From contig CAVSWP010000011.1 in assembly GCA_963731665.1 (NCBI GenBank), positions 62,001 through 126,000 on the forward strand: DNA of 64,000 bases. Reading direction: 5' to 3'. The notes beneath the pieces were generated by a model. That model saw nothing but the letters and a program-made list of their open reading frames with translations, was not told the DNA's origin and made no database searches. How positions within the stretch are numbered: position 1 is the stretch's first letter; the number at the start of each line of letters is the position of its first letter. The translations under genes were made by a program, and so were the position numbers. Positions 40,996-49,177 of the stretch are shown piece by piece. This DNA is from Chersky-840 sp035604715 (GTDB lineage: Bacteria; Actinomycetota; Acidimicrobiia; Acidimicrobiales; UBA8190).

Positions 40996-42426
40996 GTGGC
41001 GACCGTGTCCCTGGTTCCTCCCGAGCCCCCGGTGCCTGCGTCCTCGGCGCCCGCCTCGTCGCAGCCCGGATCCTCAGTGCCGGGGTCCCACCTCCCCCTG
41101 CGGACCCATGTCCCGGGCTCGGTTCGGGCCGGGGTCGACACCATGGGCGGGCGGCGCGTGGTGTCGGCCCGTTCGGTCTCCGGCCATCACCGCGGCGCCC
41201 TCACCCAGGCCGACGGTGACACCCTGGCCGAGGCGGCCCGGGTGGCGCTGCACGAGCGGCTCCCGCTGGTCGTGGTGCTGTCTTCGTCGGGGTCCGAGGT
41301 GTCCGAGGGCATCGACGCCCTGCACGGATGGGGGCGCGCCGCGGCGGCCATGGCGGCGTGCTCGGGCTCGGTGCCCGTGCTGGCCGCCGTGACGGGGGCG
41401 GCGATCTCGGGGCCGGCCCTGCTGCTCGGCCTGGCCGACGTGACCGTGATGACGCCGGACGCCTTCGCCTTCGTGTCGGGGCCCGACGCCGTGGAGGGGT
41501 TCACCGGGATGCGGGTGAGCCTGCAAGACCTCGGCGGCGCGGCCATGCACGCGCGCGCCAGTGGCTTGTGTGCGTTGCTGGCCGCCGACGCCGACGCCGT
41601 GGACGGGCTGCTCCAAAGCGTGCTCGACCACCTCCCCGACAACACCGACGCCGAAGCCCCCCGCATCGTCACCGACGACCCCACCAGTCGCGTCACCCCG
41701 GCGCTGAGGGACCTGGTCCCGGCGGCGGCATCGGCCTCCTACGACGTGCGCGACGTGATACGCGCCATCGTCGACGACGGCGACGTCCTGGAGCTGCGCC
41801 CCGGGTGGGCGTCACACCTCGTCACGGCGCTGGCCAGCGTGGGGGGCCGGCCCATCGGCGTGGTGGCCAACCAGCCCCGCTCCTTGGCGGGCACCCTCGA
41901 CATCCCGGCCTCGCAGAAAGGCGCCCGCTTCGTCCGCTTCTGCGACGCCTTCAACCTCCCCATCGTCACCCTGGTCGACACGCCCGGCTTCCTCCCGGGC
42001 AAGGACCTCGAGTGGCGGGGCATGATCCGCCACGGTGCGGAGCTCGCGTTCGCCTACGCCGAGGCCACCGTGGCTCGGGTGTGCGTGGTGCTGCGCAAGG
42101 CGTACGGGGGTGCGTACATCGTCATGGACTCCAAGGGCATCGGCAACGACCTGTGCCTGGCGTGGCCTTCGGCGGAGATCGCCGTGATGGGCGCGCCGGG
42201 GGCGGTCCAGATCCTCCACCGCCAGGCCTCCGAAGACGAGCGCCGGGCCCTCGAGGACACCTACCGCGCCGAGATGCTGACCCCGTGGGTGGCGGCCGAG
42301 CGGGGCTTCGTCGACGAGGTCGTGGACCCCGCCGACACCCGCCCGGCCCTGGCCCGCGCCCTCGGCATCCTGGCCTCGCGGCGCGAGCTGCTGCCCGGGA
42401 GGAAGCACGACGCCGGCCCCATGTGA
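40996..42426 (+). CDS. acyl-CoA carboxylase carboxyltransferase (beta) subunit
   Basis: A 476-residue crotonase-superfamily carboxyltransferase, like AccD/PccB. Blocks include AAISGPALLLGLADVTVM, VANQPRSLAGTLDIPASQKG, LVDTPGFLPGKDLEWRGMIR, RKAYGGAYIVM and AVMGAPGAVQIL. It transfers carboxyl from biotin to an acyl-CoA; the biotin carboxylase subunit is not in the window. The first 45 residues are Pro/Ser-rich and variable, so a later start is possible. GTG 40996 is 8 bases after TAACAT. Confidence 0.86.
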   Translation: MATVSLVPPEPPVPASSAPASSQPGSSVPGSHLPLRTHVPGSVRAGVDTMGGRRVVSARSVSGHHRGALTQADGDTLAEAARVALHERLPLVVVLSSSGSEVSEGIDALHGWGRAAAAMAACSGSVPVLAAVTGAAISGPALLLGLADVTVMTPDAFAFVSGPDAVEGFTGMRVSLQDLGGAAMHARASGLCALLAADADAVDGLLQSVLDHLPDNTDAEAPRIVTDDPTSRVTPALRDLVPAAASASYDVRDVIRAIVDDGDVLELRPGWASHLVTALASVGGRPIGVVANQPRSLAGTLDIPASQKGARFVRFCDAFNLPIVTLVDTPGFLPGKDLEWRGMIRHGAELAFAYAEATVARVCVVLRKAYGGAYIVMDSKGIGNDLCLAWPSAEIAVMGAPGAVQILHRQASEDERRALEDTYRAEMLTPWVAAERGFVDEVVDPADTRPALARALGILASRRELLPGRKHDAGPM

Positions 42427-42458
42427 TCTCCACCACGCTCCCGGAGACTGTTTCTCCT

Positions 42459-42501
42459 GGGGGGCTGTCTCTCTTGGGGGCCGTTGGGGGGCCTGTTGGG
42501 G
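42459..42501 (+). other. four G-runs, possible G-quadruplex
   Basis: G6, G5, G6 and G4 runs at 42459-42464, 42476-42480, 42486-42491 and 42498-42501 are separated by 11, 5 and 6 bases. The stretch lies between the carboxyltransferase and the FtsH-like gene and includes the repeated CTGTYTCTC/TTGGGGG pattern. Confidence 0.4.
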
Positions 42502-42618
42502 ACGAGTTGATCCCTGGTTGGGAGCGGCGTTAGAACGGACACAGAGAGTGGTGTCGTTGCGTCATAGTCCCCGTTCGAGACGGGTCGCAGGCCATGGCGC
42601 CGGTGTGAGGGTGAGGGC

Positions 42619-44514
42619 ATGGGTAGTCACGGAAGCCGGGGGGACCGCCGTCGACTCCTGAGGGGTGGGGCCCAGACCGACGCCGCCGCCGACCCGAACG
42701 AATTCGCGCCCGCCGGGGACACCGACGCCGCCTCGAAAGCCTTGCGGTCCCTCGGCCAATCGGGGGTCATCGGGGTCACCACGGCCGACGTCGGTGCCCA
42801 TCGTGAGCGCATGCGCCAGGGCAAGATGCGGCGCCTGGCGCTCATCCTCGCCCCGTTCGCCATCTGGTTCGTGGTGCGAGCCACGGTGCTGCACCGGGGA
42901 GCTTTCGGGTTCCCCCACATCCCCTCGAGCCTCACGCCGTATCTCCCGGGCTTCCTGCTCATCCTCGTGCTGTGTTCGGTGATGGTCATCCCGCTTCTCG
43001 GCGCCGGTCGCTCGCCGCACATCCTCTACCGCCCCAACGAGATCGACGTCCGTTTCGACGACGTGCGCGGTGCCCCCGTCCTCGTCGACGAGGTGATCAA
43101 GACCCTCAACCTCTTCCTGGCCCATCAGGCCTTCGCCGATCACATGGGGGGAACGGCCCGCCGGGCCATTCTGTTCGAGGGCCCACCGGGTACCGGCAAG
43201 ACCTACATGGCCAAGGCCATGGCGGCCGAGGCCGGGGTGCCCTTCCTCTTCGTGTCGTCATCAGCGTTCCAGTCCATGTTCTACGGGCAGACCAACCGCA
43301 AGATCCGCTCCTATTTCCGTGAGCTTCGCAAGTACGCCCGGGTCGAGGGCGGCGCCATCGGCTTCATCGAGGAGATCGACGCCATCGGGGGTGCCCGGGG
43401 CGGGATGGGGGCCGGGCGCCACCACGACGGCGTGGCCGGGGTGGTCAACGAGCTGCTGATCCAGCTGCAGTCCTTCGACCAGCCGCCGAAAGGAGTGCGC
43501 TTGCACGGCTGGCTGATCGACATTGTGAACGCCTGGCTCCCCACCCGCCGCCACCTGCACAAGCCTCCGAATCCCCCCGCCAACATCCTCGTCATCGGGG
43601 CCACCAACCGCGCCGCCGACCTCGATCCCGCCCTGGTGCGCCCGGGCCGATTCGACCGCTCGATCTACTTCGACCTGCCGTCGAAGTCGGGGCGTCGCGA
43701 GATCCTGGATTACTACCTGGCCAAGAAAGCGCATGACGCCGAGCTCGACGACCCGGCCAAGCGCGACACGCTGGCGGCCATGACGTTCGGGTACTCACCG
43801 GTCATGCTCGAGCACCTTCTGGACGAAGCGCTGGTATGGGCGCTGCGGCGGAACGCCAACGGGTTGGGCTGGGACGACATCCAGCAAGCCAAGATGACCG
43901 AGGAGATCGGCCTGGCGCAGCCCGTGGAGTACGCCGAGGCCGAGCGGCGCACCATCGCCACCCATGAGTCGGGCCACGCCGCGGTGGCATGGCTCGTGGG
44001 CAAGGGGCGCAAGATGGAGGTCCTGTCCATCGTGAAGCGCAAGGACGCCCTGGGGCTGCTGTCACACTCCGAGGAAGAAGAGCGCTACACCAAGACCCGC
44101 TCGGAGATCGAAGCCCTCATCCAGATCGCCTTCGGGGGGATGGTGGCCGAGGAGATGTTCTTCGGAGAGACGAGCTCGGGCGTGGCCGCCGATCTTCAGG
44201 CCGCCACGGTGGCGGCGTGCCAAATGGTGGGGAGCCTCGGCATGGGAAGCACCCTCATCTCGGCCGCCGCCCTCGACATGCCCGGGAACATCGTCACCAA
44301 GGTGACCGCCGTGGACTCGGGGCGCGAAGAGGTCGACTGCCTGCTGCGGGGCGCCAAGGACAAGGTCCGCGCCATGCTCGAAGACAACCGAGCGGTGATC
44401 GAGGCCCTGCGCGACGCCCTGCTCGATCGCGACGAGCTCGTGGGGACCGAGATCCTCGACGTGATCGCATCGGCCGGGCCGGTGGGGACCGACGTACCGA
44501 CCCTGCCGAGCTGA
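42619..44514 (+). CDS. FtsH-like membrane AAA+ zinc protease
   Basis: A 631-residue protein. Two transmembrane segments (about 72-92 and 112-132) flank a short external loop, much shorter than the usual FtsH periplasmic domain. AAA+ follows: Walker A GPPGTGKT (188-195), Walker B FIEEIDA (249-255, Glu in place of the usual Asp), an insertion of about 20 residues (GWLIDIVNAWLPTRRHLHK), then ATNRAADLDPALVRPGRFDR. The protease has HESGH at 449-453 and a later SSGVAADLQAAT supplying the third ligand. It resembles a divergent FtsH rather than the housekeeping one. ATG 42619 has GAGGG upstream. Confidence 0.85.
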   Translation: MGSHGSRGDRRRLLRGGAQTDAAADPNEFAPAGDTDAASKALRSLGQSGVIGVTTADVGAHRERMRQGKMRRLALILAPFAIWFVVRATVLHRGAFGFPHIPSSLTPYLPGFLLILVLCSVMVIPLLGAGRSPHILYRPNEIDVRFDDVRGAPVLVDEVIKTLNLFLAHQAFADHMGGTARRAILFEGPPGTGKTYMAKAMAAEAGVPFLFVSSSAFQSMFYGQTNRKIRSYFRELRKYARVEGGAIGFIEEIDAIGGARGGMGAGRHHDGVAGVVNELLIQLQSFDQPPKGVRLHGWLIDIVNAWLPTRRHLHKPPNPPANILVIGATNRAADLDPALVRPGRFDRSIYFDLPSKSGRREILDYYLAKKAHDAELDDPAKRDTLAAMTFGYSPVMLEHLLDEALVWALRRNANGLGWDDIQQAKMTEEIGLAQPVEYAEAERRTIATHESGHAAVAWLVGKGRKMEVLSIVKRKDALGLLSHSEEEERYTKTRSEIEALIQIAFGGMVAEEMFFGETSSGVAADLQAATVAACQMVGSLGMGSTLISAAALDMPGNIVTKVTAVDSGREEVDCLLRGAKDKVRAMLEDNRAVIEALRDALLDRDELVGTEILDVIASAGPVGTDVPTLPS

Positions 44515-44572
44515 CGGCTCGCTCTTCTGACGACCGGTCAAGGACCGTCGGCGCCATGGTGGGGCAGGCGCG

Positions 44573-44604
44573 ACTGTGGCCCCCGCCGAAGCGGAGGCCA
44601 CAGT
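44573..44604. terminator. strong bidirectional hairpin between the FtsH-like gene and pilA
   Basis: ACTGTGGCC (44573-44581) pairs with GGCCACAGT (44596-44604); inside it CCGC and GCGG pair around a CGAA tetraloop. It lies between two converging genes, with no long T-tract on either side. Confidence 0.7.
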
Positions 44605-44635
44605 GCACTGCTTTCGGGTTCAGCCAGCTAGCAGA

Positions 44636-45361
44636 CTAGGCAGCTGCTCCCGGGATGCTGTAGCTCACGCCCCAGGCAAATGCGGCCTGAGTAGCGGCCC
44701 AGTTGGCGTTGCAGTTGACGTTCGTCACTGCGTTCGTCTTGTGGGCGTAGAACACCCCAGCGGTGGCAGCCCCCGTCGGGACAACGCCGGTCGCAAGGAA
44801 CGGCACCCCCCCGGCCGGCGGCGCGCCGCCGTCAGTGGCAGCTAGGTTCTGAGGAGTGGACTCCAGGTCCACCGCGTACCAGCACGACTGCGTCTTGGGG
44901 CTATACGCCGCCAGAATGACACCCTGGCCATCGGCGTCGGCGGCGGAGTCGACCACCTGCTCACTGAGGCAGTTAGCCGGGGACGAGCCGTTACAGCCAC
45001 CAGCGGCACCAGTACCTGTCACCCAGTTGAACTCGGGTGCGGAGCTGGAGAACGACACCGGCACAGGAACGGCGATTGTGCCGTGCGCCGGGATGGCGGT
45101 GCCAGCCGGCGAGTAGGTGGCCGCGTTCTGGTAGATGGCCTTGGCCTCGGTGAGCCCGTTGGTCAGGTTGGACTGAGCAGCGCGGTCGCCGGCGGAGTTG
45201 GCTACTCCCAGGAACGTGGGAATGGCAATGGCGAGCAGGATGGCGATGATCAACAGGACCACCATCAGTTCGATCAAGGTGAAGCCGGCCTCGGCCACTT
45301 CCTCTCCCTCGAACTCCTGCGTATTGGCCTCACGCATGCGCGTGAGCATGGACTTGAGCAT
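44636..45361 (-). CDS. pilA: type IV pilin
   Basis: A 241-residue prepilin. A 26-residue leader ends in EVAEAG, then F27 and E31 (+5) and a hydrophobic helix (FTLIELMVVLLIIAILLAIA) form the class III signal cut between Gly26 and Phe27. The mature head (about 215 residues) carries four Cys (GGCNGSSPANC, SCWY, VNCN) that could form disulfides. It is the major or a minor subunit of the pilus. ATG 45361 has GGGAGGA upstream. It is last in the pil cluster, 133 bases after pilO, with a strong hairpin beyond. Confidence 0.9.
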   Translation of the reverse strand: MLKSMLTRMREANTQEFEGEEVAEAGFTLIELMVVLLIIAILLAIAIPTFLGVANSAGDRAAQSNLTNGLTEAKAIYQNAATYSPAGTAIPAHGTIAVPVPVSFSSSAPEFNWVTGTGAAGGCNGSSPANCLSEQVVDSAADADGQGVILAAYSPKTQSCWYAVDLESTPQNLAATDGGAPPAGGVPFLATGVVPTGAATAGVFYAHKTNAVTNVNCNANWAATQAAFAWGVSYSIPGAAA

Positions 45362-45494
45362 GGACTTCCTCCCTTAATGCGCAATGGTTATCGGAACAGC
45401 TATCGGCACCCGGCGAGCGCTCCTTGAGGCCTCAGAGCAAAATCTCCCCAACACTGAACAACGGGCCGGAGGGATCCCCGTGCTCGATGTGAGC

Positions 45495-46112
45495 TCAGTG
45501 TGGCTGGGCCGGGGCGGTGGCGGTGGCGCACACGTTCTGCTGGCCGGTGCTGTAGTAGATGTTGCCGCCCAGGTCGAGCGTGTACCCGGTGGTGGCCGGG
45601 TTGATGGTTGCCCCTCCCGTGGCCACGGGGCCGCCGGTGACCGTGATGGTCGTGATCGTGAACAAGCGGGGGAACGTGTCCAGACCCTTGAGGAAGGCGG
45701 TCATCTGGCCATAGGTTCCTTCCAGGGTGAACGTCACCGCGACGGGGGAGGCTCCCGTGGCGGCCGCCGTCGCCTGGGTCACACTGATGCTCGGGGTGTT
45801 GGGGTCGCCGCTGGCGACAGCGAGCGCGGTGATCTGGTTGAAGAAGCTGTCGACGCTCGGGGTCCCCGGGATCTCGCTCAAGTCCTTGGAGAGGGATTGA
45901 CAGTTGGACGCCAAAAGGGCCTTCTGCCGCTTGAGCGACGCCAGTTCGGTCTGGAGATGTGTCTGCTGAGACACGAGTTGGGTCTGCTGGGCGTGGAGGC
46001 TCGTGAGCTTGCCCCCCTCGGGTGAGATCCACGCCACGAAGACGATGATGGCAAGGACGACGGCACCGAGGCCGGTCAGGATTGGGATTCGGTATCGGGT
46101 GAGCTTTTCCAT
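45495..46112 (-). CDS. pilO: pilus assembly protein PilO
   Basis: A 205-residue protein. A short cytoplasmic start, one transmembrane helix (about 10-31), a coiled coil (HAQQTQLVSQQTHLQTELAS) and a ferredoxin-like periplasmic domain with YGQMTAFLKGLDTFPRLFTI, the PilO block. It pairs with PilN in the inner-membrane alignment complex. ATG 46112 shares one base with the pilN stop (TGATG). Confidence 0.88.
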   Translation of the reverse strand: MEKLTRYRIPILTGLGAVVLAIIVFVAWISPEGGKLTSLHAQQTQLVSQQTHLQTELASLKRQKALLASNCQSLSKDLSEIPGTPSVDSFFNQITALAVASGDPNTPSISVTQATAAATGASPVAVTFTLEGTYGQMTAFLKGLDTFPRLFTITTITVTGGPVATGGATINPATTGYTLDLGGNIYYSTGQQNVCATATAPAQPH

Positions 46113-46918
46113 CAGAAACCTGCGTTCTTGGTCAGGTTGGAGGTGGGCAGGAGCCAAAACGTCGAGCTGAAGCCCACCGTGGTGTTGGCCCCGGCCGGGG
46201 TGTTGACCACGCCACTCACACTGGGGGGGCTGAACATCGTCGAGGCCGTGAGATTGTCGATCCACTGCGCCACGGGGTCGAAGTGCGCCGAGTTCGGGAA
46301 GTTTCCGGCCAGGCCCACTGCCAGAGACCCGATGGCCCCCGGGACCGGCGTCGTCCCTGCCGAGGTCGGGGTGGCCGCCGCCGTCGTGGTGGTTTTGGCG
46401 CCGGGGGCGAGACCGCCCGTGCCGGAGAACGTGTTGACGCTCAACCCGGCCGGGATCCGGCTGCTGAGCTGAGCGACTGCCGCCGACCAGTCGACGGCTG
46501 AGGCCGCCAATTGCGTGACCTGACCCTTGGCCACCCGGAGCTCGTTGTTGACCGCCACCACCTTGTCGTACTTGGGAATCTGGGCATTGAGCTCAGCGAC
46601 GCTGGCGTGAAGGTTGCTGACCCGGTTCTGGGCACTGTGGACTTGAAGAAAGCGCCCGGCGCTGGCTGCCACCAGGAGCAGCACCACCACCCCCGCCGCC
46701 ACGAAGGCCTTGCGGGCCACCTGACGCTCGAAGGCCCGCTGGGTGATCTCCGGAGGCACGAGGTTGAACTTCTTCACCGACGGGTTCGGCTCGGGAAGCG
46801 CCAGACCGATCGGTGTGGCCAGCACTGGGTCGATGCTCGCCGCCTGGTCGGGATCGAGGTCGATCCTCGACAGGTCGAGCCGGGCCAAGGGCGAGACGTG
46901 CTCGACAGGAATGCGCAC
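46112..46918 (-). CDS. pilN: pilus assembly protein PilN carrying the out-of-frame PilM tail
   Basis: PilN proper begins at about residue 48 (VKKFNLVPPEITQRAFERQV), with a transmembrane helix (about 72-92), a coiled coil and a periplasmic domain. The first 46 residues (RIPVEHVSPLARLDLSRI and ATPIGLALPEP) match the C-terminus of PilM. There is no stop between them, so the frame is a PilM-PilN continuum split by a frameshift at 46957-46962. GTG 46918 is simply the first start after that shift. An internal GTG at SVKK could serve PilN alone. Confidence 0.8.
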   Translation of the reverse strand: MRIPVEHVSPLARLDLSRIDLDPDQAASIDPVLATPIGLALPEPNPSVKKFNLVPPEITQRAFERQVARKAFVAAGVVVLLLVAASAGRFLQVHSAQNRVSNLHASVAELNAQIPKYDKVVAVNNELRVAKGQVTQLAASAVDWSAAVAQLSSRIPAGLSVNTFSGTGGLAPGAKTTTTAAATPTSAGTTPVPGAIGSLAVGLAGNFPNSAHFDPVAQWIDNLTASTMFSPPSVSGVVNTPAGANTTVGFSSTFWLLPTSNLTKNAGF

Positions 46919-47820
46919 CTGGGCACGCAGCTCCTTGACCAGGCCACGCAGGCGCGCCCCCCACCGGTGAGGAGCACGCGGGCGATGGGGGCGCGTCCTG
47001 GGAGGGTGGCGAAGTACTGCACGGAGTTACGGATCTCTCCCACCAGCTCGGCGATAGCCGGCTGCACGGCGCTCTCGGCCGAGGCCACCTGGGGGGTGGC
47101 CTCACCAAGGCGCCGCTTGAGCCCTTCGGCGTCGACGAGGGGAAGGTCGAGCGCTCCCGCGACGGCGGCGGTGGCGGCATTGCCACCGGTGCCGATGGTC
47201 CGCACGAATTGGGGGCGCCCGTGCTGGTGGACGACGACGACGGTGAGGCCGGCGCCGATGGAGACGATCGCCTCGGGGCGCTCCGCCGCAACCGAAGGAT
47301 CGCCCAGTGCCCGCACCAAAGCAGAGGACACGAGGTCGACGCCTTCGACGATCAGGCCGGCCTTCTCGGCCGCGGCTACCACGCCGTCGACGAGATCACG
47401 GTGAGCGGCAGCAACCAGGACCCGACGCGTCTTGGTGCCGTCGGGAGCGGTGTTGTCGGAGAGGACCTGCGCCGAGAGGATGGTCTTGTCGGGCGGGAAA
47501 GGGATGACCTCTTCGGACTGGAAGCGCACCGCGCTGTCCACGTCTTCGTCGGGCACCCAGGGCAGGTCCACCTCACGTGTGATGGCTCGCAGGCCGGCGA
47601 TCCCGACCACGACGGACTTGGACTGGAACTTCCCGTTCTCCCACAGCCGCGTGATGGCGTCGGACACCGCCGAAAGATCCTGCACCTCGCCGTCGACGAT
47701 GGCACCCGGGGGCAGGCCGACCTGCCCGAAGGCCACGAGTACCGGTGCCCCCGACCCAAACTCGAGCTCGGCGGCCCGCACCGCGCTGGTGCCGATGTCG
47801 AGTCCGACTACCTGTGCCAT
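46774..47820 (-). CDS. pilM: pilus assembly protein PilM, frame disrupted near its C-terminus
   Basis: An actin-like ATPase of the pilus platform. GLDIGTSAVRAAEL is the first phosphate loop; SIGAGLTVVVVHQHGRPQFV and LLTGGG mark later nucleotide-binding segments. After LLTGGG (codons at 46957-46965) the frame departs into Cys/Ser/Arg-rich sequence, while the expected ending continues in the neighbouring frame. A run of six C (46957-46962) where seven would keep the frame explains it. ATG 47820 has AGGAGA upstream. With the base restored, the protein would run on into PilN (about 569 residues). Confidence 0.85.
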   Translation of the reverse strand: MAQVVGLDIGTSAVRAAELEFGSGAPVLVAFGQVGLPPGAIVDGEVQDLSAVSDAITRLWENGKFQSKSVVVGIAGLRAITREVDLPWVPDEDVDSAVRFQSEEVIPFPPDKTILSAQVLSDNTAPDGTKTRRVLVAAAHRDLVDGVVAAAEKAGLIVEGVDLVSSALVRALGDPSVAAERPEAIVSIGAGLTVVVVHQHGRPQFVRTIGTGGNAATAAVAGALDLPLVDAEGLKRRLGEATPQVASAESAVQPAIAELVGEIRNSVQYFATLPGRAPIARVLLTGGGRACVAWSRSCVPRCAFLSSTSRPWPGSTCRGSTSIPTRRRASTQCWPHRSVWRFPSRTRR

Positions 47821-47836
47821 GTCGCCGATCTCCTGG

Positions 47837-49153
47837 TCATGGTCTCGCTCCCACCAGTGCAGGGGGATGGTCACCGACGGATACGTCGTCCGCCGCGGTT
47901 GTAGTTATCGGCACGTCACGCCGGACTCTTGACGGAATACCGGCCACGAGCAGCACGACGATGCCGCCGTTCACGACCCCCCACCAAGACCACTCACCGA
48001 GGTGAAAATCGCTACACACGGTGACGCCGATGGCGGCCGCAACGGCGCAGGCCCGGCGCCCGGGAGCACGACGCATGGCCACGACCAACCCGACGGCGAG
48101 GACGGGCCAGACATAGAACGCCACCATCACCGATTCGGTGAAGCAGCGAAGCGCCAAGGCAAGCGCCACGGCCAGCGCCACCATCTCGGGATGTGCTCGC
48201 CATCGTCGGGACCACCATCCCAAGACGCAGGCCAGGACCATCGCCACCAGACGACCGGGGCCGGCCGCCACCGCGAGCCCGGCCCCCGAGCCCCCCAGCC
48301 GGGGAGCCAGTGACGTCCACGGCGTGCGGTGATCGACGTTGGGGAAGTTGGGCTGGTCCCAAAGCGCATGGGCCGTCACATGGAATTCGGCCACCAGTGG
48401 CGTCGCCAGCAGCAGCACCGACGGGAGGGTCGCTCGGACGAGCAGGGGCATGGCCCGCTGTCTGCCGGCCAACGCCAGGATCACCGGGAGGGCGAGCACG
48501 ACCAAAGGCTGGGTCGCCACGGCGGCACCGAAAAGCCACCCTGTGGCTCTCCACCGCCCGTCGAGGGCGAACACCAGCGCGTAGACCGCCAGGGCTACGG
48601 CCAGCGCGTCTTCGGGGTGTCCCCAGATCGCCGACACGTTGAACAGGACGACGCCTTGGGCCACGCACAGCAGCCGTCGTGATCCCCGTCCGACACCGAT
48701 TCGTTCGGCCAACGCATCACAGGCGAACAGCGCGCTGCAGCTGATCACGATCTCGTAGGGGCCGAGCAGGAGCCAGGCCGTGGGATGAGGAAGGGTGAAG
48801 GGGAAGCTCTCGGTCATGCCCAGGGCACCGGCCACCACGGTCAGCGGCGCGTAGAGCAGCAGGATCCCGGGAAATGTGACCAGACCGGTCCCCGCCCCGT
48901 ACACGTTTCCCAGGTCGCCCCACCCGATGAACTGGGCAGAACGAAAGGCGCTCCAGATGTCTCCCGGGGTCGACCACGAGTGCTGATGGTGGACCACGGG
49001 CGCCCAGAGAAAGCAGAAGGCCATCCCCGTCATCACCGAAAGCACGGTGACACCCAAGGGCCACGACCGACGTCGAAGGCGGCCGATGACGTCAAGACCG
49101 CTCACGCCGCCCTCGGGGAAGCTGCCCTCTTGGGAATTGCGAATCGACTTCAT
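47837..49153 (-). CDS. multi-spanning membrane protein, glycosyltransferase-like (DUF2029/GT87 type)
   Basis: A 438-residue protein with about ten or eleven helices. The architecture (a first external loop with WSTPGDIWSAFRSAQFIGWG, later WGHPEDALAVALAVYALV) resembles polyprenol-phosphate-sugar mannosyltransferases. It sits inside the pil operon between pilC and pilM, with gaps of 24 and 16 bases, so a role in pilin glycosylation or pilus assembly is attractive but unproven. No catalytic residue can be assigned with confidence. Confidence 0.65.
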   Translation of the reverse strand: MKSIRNSQEGSFPEGGVSGLDVIGRLRRRSWPLGVTVLSVMTGMAFCFLWAPVVHHQHSWSTPGDIWSAFRSAQFIGWGDLGNVYGAGTGLVTFPGILLLYAPLTVVAGALGMTESFPFTLPHPTAWLLLGPYEIVISCSALFACDALAERIGVGRGSRRLLCVAQGVVLFNVSAIWGHPEDALAVALAVYALVFALDGRWRATGWLFGAAVATQPLVVLALPVILALAGRQRAMPLLVRATLPSVLLLATPLVAEFHVTAHALWDQPNFPNVDHRTPWTSLAPRLGGSGAGLAVAAGPGRLVAMVLACVLGWWSRRWRAHPEMVALAVALALALRCFTESVMVAFYVWPVLAVGLVVAMRRAPGRRACAVAAAIGVTVCSDFHLGEWSWWGVVNGGIVVLLVAGIPSRVRRDVPITTTAADDVSVGDHPPALVGARP

Positions 49154-49177
49154 GCGTTCGCGCTGGGGGGCTACTGC

